Source: CALEMW01 sp964343835
Lineage (GTDB): Bacteria > Krumholzibacteriota > Krumholzibacteriia > LZORAL124-64-63
Length of the DNA: 64,000 nucleotides
Direction: 5' to 3'
Assembly: GCA_964343835.1 (NCBI GenBank)
Contig: CAYFKR010000014.1
Location: 35,169-99,168, forward strand
Shown here one piece after another: positions 38,830-47,366 of the stretch (position 1 is its first letter; the number at the start of each line of letters is the position of its first letter). A program made the position numbers and the translations under genes. The notes below the pieces were generated by a model. The model saw nothing but the letters and a program-made list of their open reading frames with translations. It was not told the origin of the DNA and did no database searches.

Positions 38830-39366
38830 TCAGGACGACGGGCGGACGACCCTGAGGGCCGAGACGGCATCATGAAGGGCGGGCCGGCCCATGAGGGCTG
38901 GAAGGCACCCGACCAGGGCCATGGCGCCCAGGCCGGAAGCCGCGACGACAGTCGACCACGACCCGGAGGCCAGACCGACCGCCGGCGCCCATGCCGCCGC
39001 CGCTTTCACCAGGAACCGGATCATGAGCCTGCCGCGGGACGGATCCACGCCGCACGGGTCGACGATCGACAGCCCGACGGCCGCCTTTCCCGGCGACACG
39101 CCCGCGATGGGCTCAGCAAGAAGCAACAGGGCCGTCGCAGCAGGCAATCCGTACACCAGATCCCCTGCCGCTCCCAGGATCATGGCCGTACCGCCTGTCC
39201 AGGGGCCGTCCGGATCCCCGATATGCAGGGCCGGGACGGCCCGGCCTGCGAACCAGCGGCCCAGGGTTCCGGAGAGCAATGCGGCGAGGACGAGGGAGAG
39301 GGTCGCGTCCAGGACCGCGGCGGCGAGGCGTCGCGGTCCCGTCGCGCGGGGCAGGATCAGCGCCAC
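38830..39366 (-). CDS. RDD-family membrane protein
   Basis: A 178-residue membrane protein with three or four hydrophobic segments. RATGPRRLAAAVLDATLSL near the N-terminus holds the Arg and Asp of the RDD family, and GVSPGKAAVGLSIVD is the conserved middle block. Function is unclear; some members are proposed Na+/H+ transporters. GTG at 39366 lies inside the upstream gene, overlapping its stop by 10 nt. Its own stop is 1 nt from the target duplication of the insertion sequence, so the native 3' region has been displaced. Confidence 0.72.
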   Translation of the reverse strand: MALILPRATGPRRLAAAVLDATLSLVLAALLSGTLGRWFAGRAVPALHIGDPDGPWTGGTAMILGAAGDLVYGLPAATALLLLAEPIAGVSPGKAAVGLSIVDPCGVDPSRGRLMIRFLVKAAAAWAPAVGLASGSWSTVVAASGLGAMALVGCLPALMGRPALHDAVSALRVVRPSS

Positions 39367-39941
39367 GACGCCTTCAGTTCGCTCCAGCTCGCGTCCTCGT
39401 AGGCGACGGCGCGGGTGAGCGACACGTTGCCCTCGCCGCCGGAGGGGGAGGTGAAGTCGAAGGTACCGGTGATCTCGGATGCGGTGACGGTGCCCGTGAA
39501 GGTGAAGGCCCCGAAGCTCATGGGGGCGGTGACCGAGCCGGTACCGCTGCCGTTGCCGTCGACCAGGGTGCCCTCGCCGTCGCCCACCGAGTCGGCGGAG
39601 AACGTGAAGGTCAGGGTGTTGCCGGACAGGGTGCCGCTGGCGCTGCCGGTCATCACGCCGATGCCGGGCCAGCCGATGGAGGTGAGGTCGATGGAGCCGG
39701 TGGCGTTCCAGTCGTTGCCGTCCACGGTGACGTCCATGGACACGTCGCCCTGCACGAAGTAGATGGTGTCTTCCCAGGTGCCCTGCCAGTGTCCCGTCAG
39801 GTCGGGGACGGCGACGGGGGAGAGGGGGGCGGCCGGGGTGGCTCGGTGCCGGCCGGGGGCCGCGCCGAGGATGGCCAGCAGGCCGGCGGCGACGAACAGG
39901 ACGGTCAGGTAGAGGCGCAGGGGTGAGCGGGAACGGAGCAT
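39357..39941 (-). CDS. Exported beta-rich protein of unknown function
   Basis: A 194-residue protein. The N-terminal hydrophobic segment (LRLYLTVLFVAAGLLAILG) is a signal or anchor. The rest is rich in Thr, Gly and Ser with strand repeats such as TGHWQGTWEDT, MTGSASGTLSGNTLTFTF and FTGTVTASEITGTFDF, a pattern of lipocalin-like or streptavidin-like up-and-down barrels. I do not recognise the family. ATG at 39941 has GGAGGG 8 nt upstream. A TAGAAT -10 lies at 39985-39990 on the minus strand. Confidence 0.7.
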   Translation of the reverse strand: MLRSRSPLRLYLTVLFVAAGLLAILGAAPGRHRATPAAPLSPVAVPDLTGHWQGTWEDTIYFVQGDVSMDVTVDGNDWNATGSIDLTSIGWPGIGVMTGSASGTLSGNTLTFTFSADSVGDGEGTLVDGNGSGTGSVTAPMSFGAFTFTGTVTASEITGTFDFTSPSGGEGNVSLTRAVAYEDASWSELKASWR

Positions 39942-40080
39942 GGCGGGAACCCTCCGGAATGAGCAGGAATGCCGAGTTTCCAACATTCTATCAGGCTGTT
40001 GGACGAGTGCAGCGGGTGATCCGATGAAACTGCTCCTGATTTATCACAGGTTCATCGGCGGCGGAGCTCACCACGGCCCC

Positions 40081-40108
40081 TTGAAATCCAAGGATTTCGG
40101 TCTATTCT
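40081..40108 (+). promoter_or_regulatory. Predicted promoter with palindromic operator
   Basis: TTGAAA (40081-40086), a 16-nt spacer and TATTCT (40103-40108). A perfect palindrome, GAAATCC-AA-GGATTTC (40083-40098), covers the -35 and spacer, as a repressor site would. Confidence 0.55.
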
Positions 40109-40151
40109 TGAACCGTGACCGACGACATCCCCCATCCGGAGGCTTCCCGCG

Positions 40152-40940
40152 ATGATGCGCTTCATGCTCGTGCTGACGACCCTGGCCCTGCTGGCCGGCT
40201 GCAACTCCACCGACCAGGACGCCGTGGCCGACGCCAACCGCGCCGGCTCCATGCCCGCCGGTCATTCCGCCAACGACGGCCATGATCACGGCGCCGCTCC
40301 CGCCGGCTCCGGCGGCATCGTCGGCGAGGTGCTCGAGACCATGAACTCGGGCGGCTACACCTACGTGCTGGTCAAGACCGCCGACGGCGACGTCTGGGCC
40401 GCCGGTCCCGAGACCACGATCGCCGTGGGCGACCAGGTGGACCTGGGACAGGGCATGCTCATGCCCAACTTCCGCAGCGAAACCCTGGACCGCACCTTCG
40501 AGGCCATCTACTTCGTGGGCGCCGTCCAGACCGCCGACGCCGCCGCGGCCGAGGCCGTGCAGGGCGCCATGAACCAGGCCCACGCCGGCGTGCCCTCCAC
40601 CGAGACCAGCGTCACCGCGGGTGATGTGAACAAGGCCGACGGCGGCCAGACCATTGCCGAGCTCCACGGCATGGGCGCGTCGGCCGGCGGCACCGCCGTG
40701 CTGGTGCGCGGCAAGGTCGTGAAGGTGAACATGAACATCATGGGCACCAACTGGTACCACATCCAGGACGGCAGCGCCGAGGGCGGCCAGGGCGACCTGA
40801 CGGTCACCTCCGAGGCCCGCCTGAACATGGGCGACACCGTGCTGGTGCGCGGCACCGCCACCGTCGACAAGGACTTCGGCGCCGGCTACCGCTACGACCT
40901 GATCGTCGAGAACGCCCAGGTGACCGTCGAATCGATGTAG
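40152..40940 (+). CDS. Lipoprotein with OB-fold-like domains
   Basis: A 262-residue lipoprotein with lipobox LLAGC (Cys17). A His-rich linker (HSANDGHDHGAAP) is followed by two OB-fold-like units: GEVLETMNSGGYTYVLVKTADGD (about 58-80) and VLVRGKVVKVNMNIMGTNWYHIQDGS (about 185-210). Such units occur in periplasmic or c-type-cytochrome-associated proteins, but no heme motif is present. The His-rich segment could bind metal. Function unknown. It has its own operator-like promoter and is followed by dinB 28 nt downstream. Confidence 0.72.
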   Translation: MMRFMLVLTTLALLAGCNSTDQDAVADANRAGSMPAGHSANDGHDHGAAPAGSGGIVGEVLETMNSGGYTYVLVKTADGDVWAAGPETTIAVGDQVDLGQGMLMPNFRSETLDRTFEAIYFVGAVQTADAAAAEAVQGAMNQAHAGVPSTETSVTAGDVNKADGGQTIAELHGMGASAGGTAVLVRGKVVKVNMNIMGTNWYHIQDGSAEGGQGDLTVTSEARLNMGDTVLVRGTATVDKDFGAGYRYDLIVENAQVTVESM

Positions 40941-40968
40941 GTTCAACCTGCATACCCCGGAGGCGTCC

Positions 40969-42180
40969 GTGTCCCAGCGCACCATCCTGCACGTGGACAT
41001 GGACGCCTTCTTTGCGTCCGTCGAGGTCCTCGACGACCCCTCCCTCCGCGGGAAACCCGTGATCGTGGGCGGCACCCCCGAGGGTCGCGGCGTGGTGGCC
41101 GCCGCCAGCTACGAGGCCCGGGCCTTCGGCGTGCGCAGCGCCATGAGCGCCGCCCGTGCCGTGAAGCTCTGCCCGGACGGAGTGTTCCTGCGGGGGCGGA
41201 TGTCCCGCTATGCCGAGATCTCCTCGCTGATCTTCGACGTCTTTCACGACATCACGCCCCTGGTGGAGCCCCTGTCGGTGGACGAGGCCTTCCTGGACGT
41301 GGGCGGTTGCCGTCGGCTGTTCGGCGACGGCCCGGCCATCGGTCGCATGATCAAGGAACGCATCCGCGACGAGGTGGGGCTGGTGGCGTCGGTGGGGGTG
41401 GCCCGGAACAAGTTCCTGGCCAAGCTGGCCAGCGACCTCGAGAAGCCCGACGGCTTCACCGTGGTGCCCGACGACGTGCAGGCCTTCCTGGATCCGCTGC
41501 CCGTGGGCAGGATCTGGGGCGTGGGGCCGCGGTCGCAACAGGTGCTGGAGGAACTGGGGGTGCGGGCCATCGGCGAGCTCCGGCGCGTCGACCCCGTGCG
41601 GCTCGAAACCCGGATCGGTCCGGTCCATGCCGCCCACATCTCCGCCCTGGCTAGGGGCGAGGACGACCGACCGGTGGTCACCGACCACGAAGCGAAATCC
41701 ATCGGCCACGAGATCACCTTCGCCGAGGATGTGGGCGACCGCGACGCCCTGGTGGACGTGTTGGACCAGATGGCCCACAAGGTGGCCCGCCGCCTGCGTC
41801 GAGCCGAGGCCCGGGCCCGCACCGTCCAGCTCAAGGCCCGCTACCCCGATTTCACCACCCACACCCGCGCCCAGACGCTTCCCGAGCCCACCGACTCCAC
41901 CCGCACCCTCCGCGACACCGCTCGGGCCCTGCTCGACGGCTCCCTGGAGCGCCGCGGCCGCCCCCTGCGCCTGATCGGCATGAGCGCTCAGAACCTGGTG
42001 CGGGGCGGCGTCGCCCAGGGAGAACTCTTCGCGGATCCGGACGCCGAGCGCGACCGTACCCTGGACGGCCTGATGGACGAGGCCGCCGACAAGTGGGGCC
42101 GGGCCGCCCTCACCCGCGGGCTGCAGCGCATGGATCCCGGTTCCCGCGAGGGCCGCGACGACGGCGGCGATCAGGACTGA
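40969..42180 (+). CDS. dinB: DNA polymerase IV, Y-family translesion polymerase
   Basis: A 403-residue Y-family polymerase. Catalytic acidic residues lie in HVDMDAFFASVE and SVDEAFLDV. ASYEARAFGVRSAM is the finger segment, VGVARNKFLAKLAS the palm-thumb link, and GVGPRSQQVLEELGV the thumb HhH. The little-finger domain follows to about residue 350. I see no clear beta-clamp-binding motif at the C-terminus. GTG at 40969 has GGAGG 5 nt upstream. I see no LexA-type box immediately upstream. Confidence 0.95.
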   Translation: MSQRTILHVDMDAFFASVEVLDDPSLRGKPVIVGGTPEGRGVVAAASYEARAFGVRSAMSAARAVKLCPDGVFLRGRMSRYAEISSLIFDVFHDITPLVEPLSVDEAFLDVGGCRRLFGDGPAIGRMIKERIRDEVGLVASVGVARNKFLAKLASDLEKPDGFTVVPDDVQAFLDPLPVGRIWGVGPRSQQVLEELGVRAIGELRRVDPVRLETRIGPVHAAHISALARGEDDRPVVTDHEAKSIGHEITFAEDVGDRDALVDVLDQMAHKVARRLRRAEARARTVQLKARYPDFTTHTRAQTLPEPTDSTRTLRDTARALLDGSLERRGRPLRLIGMSAQNLVRGGVAQGELFADPDAERDRTLDGLMDEAADKWGRAALTRGLQRMDPGSREGRDDGGDQD

Positions 42181-42250
42181 TCCGATCCCCGCTTGCGGGC
42201 CGCGCCCTGCTCTGCGATCCTGCTCCCACACCCCGAACCGAAGGACGACC

Positions 42251-42745
42251 ATGCGCAAGACCATCGTCGGCGTCATGGGGGGCTGCTCCGCCAGCGCGGA
42301 GGCCCTCGAGGGCGCATACCACATCGGCCGGCTCATCGCGGAGAACGGCTGGACCCTGCTCAACGGCGGCCGTCCCGAGGGCATCATGGACGCCTCCGCC
42401 CGCGGCGCGAAGGAGGCCGGCGGCACCGTCATCGGCATCCTCTTCGACGACGACCGCGACAACGCCAGCCCCTACCTGGACTACGTGCTGCCCACGGGCC
42501 TGGGCTCGGGCCGCAACATCGTCAACGTGCTGAGCAGCGACGTGGTGGTGGCCTGCGAGGGCAACGGCGGCACCATGAGCGAGATCGCCATGGCCCTGCG
42601 CTTCGAGCGCCGGGTCATCGTGCTGGGGTTCGATCCCGGCGCGGCGTTCCTGGACCGCTGCGGCAAGGGGGAGTGGAGCCTGGCGGCCACCCCCGAAGAG
42701 GCCGCGGAACAGATCAAGGCCCACCTGGGCGTGCCGACAACCTGA
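42251..42745 (+). CDS. LOG-like Rossmann-fold nucleotide-binding protein (TIGR00725 type)
   Basis: A 164-residue protein of the SLOG superfamily: VGVMGGCSAS at the start, NGGRPEGIMDASARGAKEAGG in the middle, and CEGNGGTMSEIAMAL, which corresponds to the PGGxGTxxE motif of lysine decarboxylase/LOG proteins. Members bind nucleotides; some release cytokinin-like bases. The exact activity here is unknown. It lies 3 nt upstream of asnB and is probably in the same transcript. Confidence 0.82.
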   Translation: MRKTIVGVMGGCSASAEALEGAYHIGRLIAENGWTLLNGGRPEGIMDASARGAKEAGGTVIGILFDDDRDNASPYLDYVLPTGLGSGRNIVNVLSSDVVVACEGNGGTMSEIAMALRFERRVIVLGFDPGAAFLDRCGKGEWSLAATPEEAAEQIKAHLGVPTT

Positions 42746-42748
42746 GCC

Positions 42749-44770
42749 ATGTGTGGAATCTGCGGAGCCATCGCCCTGAAGGGCACCCTGGAAGCGCCGG
42801 CCGGATCGGTCGAGCGCATGATCGGCGTGCTGTCCCATCGCGGTCCCGACGAGTACGGCTCGTGGGGCGATGAGCGCACGCTGCTGGGCCATGCCCGCCT
42901 GAGCATCATCGACCTGGGCTCCGGCCAGCAACCCATGGGCACCGCCGACGGCCGCGTGTGGATCACCTTCAACGGCGAGATCTTCAACTACGTCGAATTG
43001 CGCGAGGACCTCCGAGCCAAGGGGCACGCGTTCCGGACGTCCAGCGACACCGAGGTGATCCTGGCCGCCTGGCGCGAGTGGGGCGCCGCCTGCGTGGAGC
43101 GGTTCAACGGCCAGTTCGCCTTCGCGATCGTGGACCGCGACGCCCGCCGCGTGTTCATGGCCCGCGACCGGTTCGGCATCCGGCCCCTGTACCACACCCG
43201 CTGCGGCGACGTGCTGCTGTTCGCGTCGGAGATCAAGTCCCTGGCGGCCTGGCCCGGCTGCCGGGTGGAGCTGGACCCGGCGTCGCTGGGCGAGGTCTTC
43301 ACCACCTGGGTGAACGTGCCGCCCCGCACCCCGTTCAGGGACGTGTGGCAGCTTCCTGCCGGCCACCTGCTGGAGCTGGACCTGGACGGCGACGGCCGCA
43401 TGCCCGAGCCCCGGCGCTGGTGGCGACCGGACTTCCTGCCTGCCGCCGAGGACCACCGCCACGTCGAGACCGACGAGCGCGACCGCATGGCCCACGAGGT
43501 GCGCGAGGCCCTGGCCGACGCCGCCGAGATCCGGCTGCGCGCCGATGTCCCGGTGGGGGCGTATCTGAGCGGCGGCCTCGACTCGTCGGCCACTGCGGCC
43601 CTCGTGCGTGAACGCACGGGAAACCGCCTGAAGACCTTCAGCGTCGGCTTCACCGACGCCGCCTACGACGAGACCTCCTGGCAGTCCATGATGGCCGACC
43701 ACCTGGGCACCGACCACGAGAGCATCCGCGTGGGCGACGCCGAGATCGCCGGCGGGTTCGCCCGCGTGGTCTGGCACGCCGAGTCGCCGTTGCTGCGCAC
43801 CGCGCCCGCGCCCTTGTACGCCCTGTCGGGGCTGGTGCGGGAGCAGGACTTCAAGGTGGTGCTCACGGGCGAGGGCGCCGACGAGGTGTTCGGCGGCTAC
43901 AACATCCTGCGCGAGGCCAAGGTGCGGGCGTTCTGGGCGCGGGAGCCGGAGTCGTCGCGACGGCCGAAGCTCCTTACACGCCTGTATCCGTACCTGCAGC
44001 AGTCGCCGCCGGAGTTCATGATCCGCTTCTACGGGGCGGGCCTGGACGGGGCGCTGACCGATCCCTGCTTCTCGCATCGGCCGCGCTGGAACAACACGTC
44101 GCGCATCATGACCTTCCTGCGTCCCGAGATCGCAGAGGGGGCCGCCTCCGCCGCCGCCGCGGGCGAGGAGCGGTACCGCGCCTCCCTGCCGCCCGAATTC
44201 CGGGACTGGGGCCCCGTGGCACGCGCCCAGTACCTGGAGATGACCCTGTTCATGGCCGGCTACCTGCTGTCGAGCCAGGGCGACCGCATGCTGATGGGCC
44301 ACACCGTGGAGGGGCGCTTCCCGTTCCTGGACCACAACGTTGCGGAACTGGCCGGCCGGATTCCGGCCTCGGTGAAGCTGGCGTCGTTGGAGGAAAAGGC
44401 TTTATTGAAGCGGTCGGTGGCCGATCTGCTCCCCGTGGAGATCACGCGGCGGCCCAAGCAGCCGTACCGCGCGCCGGATTCGGCCAGCTTCTTCACGGGC
44501 TACGGAGCGGACCTGGTGGCCGAGGCCACCGACCCCGACGAGCTCGTGAGGGCCGGGCTGTTCGCTCCGGAGCGCGTGACCGCCCTGCTGCGCAAGTGGC
44601 AGGCGGGACGACTGACGAGCGTCCGCGACAACATGGCCTTCACGGGGGTTCTCAGCGCCCAGATCCTGTCCCGCCAGTTCGGGCCGGACCTGGAGCGGAG
44701 GATCCGCAACGCGACCCTTCCCGCCGGCGCCGTCGTGAGGCGCGGCGGCGACGACCAAGACAACGACTGA
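42749..44770 (+). CDS. asnB: Glutamine-hydrolysing asparagine synthase family amidotransferase
   Basis: A 673-residue enzyme. The N-terminal Ntn glutaminase begins MCGICG with catalytic Cys2. The synthetase domain has the PP-loop SGGLDSSATAAL (about residue 273). Length and layout match AsnB. Because it is followed by an acyl carrier protein and an acyl ligase, it may amidate a glycan or carrier-bound acid rather than free aspartate, as proposed for the exosortase-associated amidotransferases. That reading is inference from context. ATG directly follows the LOG-like gene. Confidence 0.9.
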   Translation: MCGICGAIALKGTLEAPAGSVERMIGVLSHRGPDEYGSWGDERTLLGHARLSIIDLGSGQQPMGTADGRVWITFNGEIFNYVELREDLRAKGHAFRTSSDTEVILAAWREWGAACVERFNGQFAFAIVDRDARRVFMARDRFGIRPLYHTRCGDVLLFASEIKSLAAWPGCRVELDPASLGEVFTTWVNVPPRTPFRDVWQLPAGHLLELDLDGDGRMPEPRRWWRPDFLPAAEDHRHVETDERDRMAHEVREALADAAEIRLRADVPVGAYLSGGLDSSATAALVRERTGNRLKTFSVGFTDAAYDETSWQSMMADHLGTDHESIRVGDAEIAGGFARVVWHAESPLLRTAPAPLYALSGLVREQDFKVVLTGEGADEVFGGYNILREAKVRAFWAREPESSRRPKLLTRLYPYLQQSPPEFMIRFYGAGLDGALTDPCFSHRPRWNNTSRIMTFLRPEIAEGAASAAAAGEERYRASLPPEFRDWGPVARAQYLEMTLFMAGYLLSSQGDRMLMGHTVEGRFPFLDHNVAELAGRIPASVKLASLEEKALLKRSVADLLPVEITRRPKQPYRAPDSASFFTGYGADLVAEATDPDELVRAGLFAPERVTALLRKWQAGRLTSVRDNMAFTGVLSAQILSRQFGPDLERRIRNATLPAGAVVRRGGDDQDND

Positions 44771-44786
44771 CGGGGGAGACCTGACG

Positions 44787-45044
44787 ATGGAGCTGAGGGA
44801 GCAGATCCGAGGATACCTGATCGAGAACTTCCTGTTCGGCGACGCCGCGCCGCTGACCGACGACGCCATGAGCCTGCTGGACAACGGCATCATGGACTCG
44901 GTGGGCGTGATGGAGCTGGTGGCGTTCCTGGAGGGCGACCTGGGCCTGGGCATCGACGACACCGAGCTGGTGCCGGAGAACCTGGACTCCGTGGACAACC
45001 TCGTGAACTTCGTGACCCGCAAGCGGGAGGCGAGCGTGGCGTGA
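44787..45044 (+). CDS. Acyl carrier protein
   Basis: An 85-residue carrier. The phosphopantetheine attachment site is Ser38 in GIMDSVGVMEL. Acidic helices flank it. It lies between an AsnB-type amidotransferase and an AMP-forming ligase and overlaps the ligase start by GTGA. It is therefore most likely a dedicated carrier loaded by that ligase rather than the fatty-acid-synthesis ACP. Confidence 0.9.
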   Translation: MELREQIRGYLIENFLFGDAAPLTDDAMSLLDNGIMDSVGVMELVAFLEGDLGLGIDDTELVPENLDSVDNLVNFVTRKREASVA

Positions 45045-46576
45045 CCACCGTTCACGGCATGCTGAGCGCCACCGCCGCCGCGCGGCCCGGCGCACCGGCG
45101 CTGACCCACGGCGACCGCACGTGGACCTATGAGGAACTGGACCGGGCCGCCGATCGGACGGCCCGGTTCCTTGTTTCCCGGGGCGTGATGCCCGGCGACC
45201 GCGTGGCGCTGCTCATGGACAACGGCTTCGACTACGCCGCGTCGTTCTTCGGCGCGTTGCGTGCCGGCGCCTGCGCCGTGGCCCTGAATCACGCCAACCA
45301 GGCCCGCAGCCACGCATCGCTCATCAACGACAGCGGTGCGGTGGCCTTGCTTGCCCGAGCCGCGCAGGCCCGGCAACTACCCGAGGTGGTGGCCGGGTGC
45401 GGCGAGCTGCTGACGGTGGCCATCGATCGCGCGAACCCGGACTGGAAGCTCCCCGGCATCGATCTGGTGGTGGGCGACGACGCCCTGGACGGCCCCGACC
45501 TGCCCCTGCCCGACATCGGCGCCGACGACCTCGCCCTGATCCTCTACACCAGCGGATCCACGGGCCGCCCCCGCGGCGTGACCCTCACCCACGGCAATCT
45601 CTGCGCCAACACGGACCAGATCCTGGCCTACCTGGACCTGGGCCCCGACGACAGCGTGGGCTGCGTGCTGCCCTTCCACTACTCCTTCGGCAACTCCCTG
45701 CTGCTGACCCACGTGAAGTGCGGCGGTCGCGTGGTGGTGGACAACCGCTTCGCGTTCCCGCAGAAGGTACTCGACACCCTCGAGGCCGAGCGCTGCGCCG
45801 GATTCAGCGGCGTGCCCTCCCACTTCGCGATCCTGGCCTCGCGCACCGACTTCCTGGAGCGCGAGTGGCCCCACCTGCGCTACCTGACCCAGGCCGGCGG
45901 CGCCATGGCCCCGGCCCTGCAGCAGCGTCTCCGCGAGGCCCTGCCCGACCGCATCGACGTGGTGGTGATGTACGGCCAGACCGAGGCGTCGGCGCGGCTC
46001 TCCTGGCTGCCGCCCGACCGGCTCCACGAGAAGTACGGGTCCATCGGCGTGGGCATCCCCGGCGTGTCGCTGCGGGTGCTGCGGGGCGACGGCAGCGAGT
46101 GCGACGTGGGCGAGACGGGCGAGCTGGTGGCGTCCGGCCCCAACATCATGCAAGGCTACTGGAACGACCCCGACGAGACCGCCACCGTGCTCTTCGACGA
46201 CGGCCTCCACACCGGCGACCTCGCCACCCGCGACGCCGACGGCTTCCTGTTCATCGTGGACCGCGTGAAGAACATGATCAAGGCGGGGGCCAACCGCGTG
46301 AGCCCCAAGGAGATCGAGGAAGCCATCCTCGAGCTCGACGCCGTGGCCGCCGCCTGCGTCCTCGGCGTGCCGGACGATCTGCTGGGGGAGGCAATCGTGG
46401 CCTGCGTGGTGCCGTCGGGGGAAGACCTCGACGTGCAGGCGCTGCTGCGTCACTGCCAGAAGACCCTCGCCCAGTTCAAGATCCCCCAGCGCGTGGAGGT
46501 GCTCGAGGAGCTGCCTCTGAGTGCGGCGGGGAAGACGGATCGGGGGGCGTTGGTGGCGATGCTCGAAAATCCCTGA
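45041..46576 (+). CDS. AMP-forming acyl/aryl ligase (ANL superfamily)
   Basis: A 511-residue adenylating enzyme. The ATP-binding P-loop is LILYTSGSTGRPRGVTLTHGN. Further core motifs are YGQTEASARLSWL, the Asp of LHTGDLATRDADGF and DRVKNMIKAGANRVSPKEIE. The C-terminal catalytic Lys is in LPLSAAGKTDRGAL. It would activate a carboxylic acid and load it on the adjacent ACP. GTG start overlaps the ACP stop. It resembles exosortase-A-associated ligases, but no exosortase is present nearby. Confidence 0.88.
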   Translation: MTTVHGMLSATAAARPGAPALTHGDRTWTYEELDRAADRTARFLVSRGVMPGDRVALLMDNGFDYAASFFGALRAGACAVALNHANQARSHASLINDSGAVALLARAAQARQLPEVVAGCGELLTVAIDRANPDWKLPGIDLVVGDDALDGPDLPLPDIGADDLALILYTSGSTGRPRGVTLTHGNLCANTDQILAYLDLGPDDSVGCVLPFHYSFGNSLLLTHVKCGGRVVVDNRFAFPQKVLDTLEAERCAGFSGVPSHFAILASRTDFLEREWPHLRYLTQAGGAMAPALQQRLREALPDRIDVVVMYGQTEASARLSWLPPDRLHEKYGSIGVGIPGVSLRVLRGDGSECDVGETGELVASGPNIMQGYWNDPDETATVLFDDGLHTGDLATRDADGFLFIVDRVKNMIKAGANRVSPKEIEEAILELDAVAAACVLGVPDDLLGEAIVACVVPSGEDLDVQALLRHCQKTLAQFKIPQRVEVLEELPLSAAGKTDRGALVAMLENP

Positions 46577-46736
46577 GCCTACAAGTAACTCAACATCGCT
46601 TACCATGTCAGGGTGTCGTGAACACGCCGTCAACTCCCGCCGGAGATGGCTCGGCCCCAGGCTCGACAGTGCGGTATGATTCGGCGCGTCCGCATCGACG
46701 CAGCCGGACCGCATCCATCATCCGGAAGGTCCCGAC

Positions 46737-47363
46737 ATGAAGACCGCAGTACTTCTCCTCGTCCTCGCAACATCCGTCGCCGCATCCGCCCAGATCCCCG
46801 ACTTCCCCTGGGTCGAGATCGTCGACGGTCCCGCCGAGCCCGCCATGGTGTTCGCCGGCCCGGACGGATCGGTGGGCGACCTTTCCGAGGCCCGGTCCAG
46901 GCTTTCCGGGGCGACCATCGACGCCACGATCACCATTCAGATCCTCGACGGCGCCGGGAATCCCATCGCCAACTATCCGTTCGAGGACATCTGGCTCCAG
47001 AGCACCCAGGGGGGGATGGTGCCGTGCAATGGCGGCACGGTGTCCGACGTGGACACGGACGGCGACGGCATCACGACCTTCTCCGGCCCCCTGCTGGTGG
47101 GCGGCGGCATGGATGCGTCGGCGGGCGAGGTGCTGGAGGTCTGCCTGAACGGCATGACGTGGCCCCAGTCGGTCGTGGACGTGGTGGTGCTCACCGCGGA
47201 CCTGAACGGCGACCTCATGGTGAACCTGACCGACACCATCGACTTCGCGGCCCTGTACCTGTCCGGGGGATATGCCCCTGCCATCGACTTCCTCTGGGAC
47301 GGCGAAATCAACCTCTCCGACCTGGTCATCTTCGCAGGAGCCGTGAACACCGCCTGTCCCTGA
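46737..47363 (+). CDS. Exported protein with C-terminal dockerin-like repeats
   Basis: A 208-residue secreted protein. Signal peptide MKTAVLLLVLATSVAASAQ. The middle (ATIDATITIQILDGAGNPIANYP) resembles Ig-like filamin or invasin strands. The C-terminal 55 residues read DLNGDLMVNLTDTIDF and DGEINLSDLVIFAGA. These are two calcium-loop segments of type I dockerin style, although the first loop is better conserved. A cohesin partner is not visible here. It is convergent with the next gene, with 3 nt between stops. Confidence 0.75.
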   Translation: MKTAVLLLVLATSVAASAQIPDFPWVEIVDGPAEPAMVFAGPDGSVGDLSEARSRLSGATIDATITIQILDGAGNPIANYPFEDIWLQSTQGGMVPCNGGTVSDVDTDGDGITTFSGPLLVGGGMDASAGEVLEVCLNGMTWPQSVVDVVVLTADLNGDLMVNLTDTIDFAALYLSGGYAPAIDFLWDGEINLSDLVIFAGAVNTACP

Positions 47364-47366
47364 TCC

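Noticed and set aside
42187..42199. Small hairpin after dinB as a terminator
   Set aside because: Only a 5-bp stem with a 2-nt loop and no T-run.
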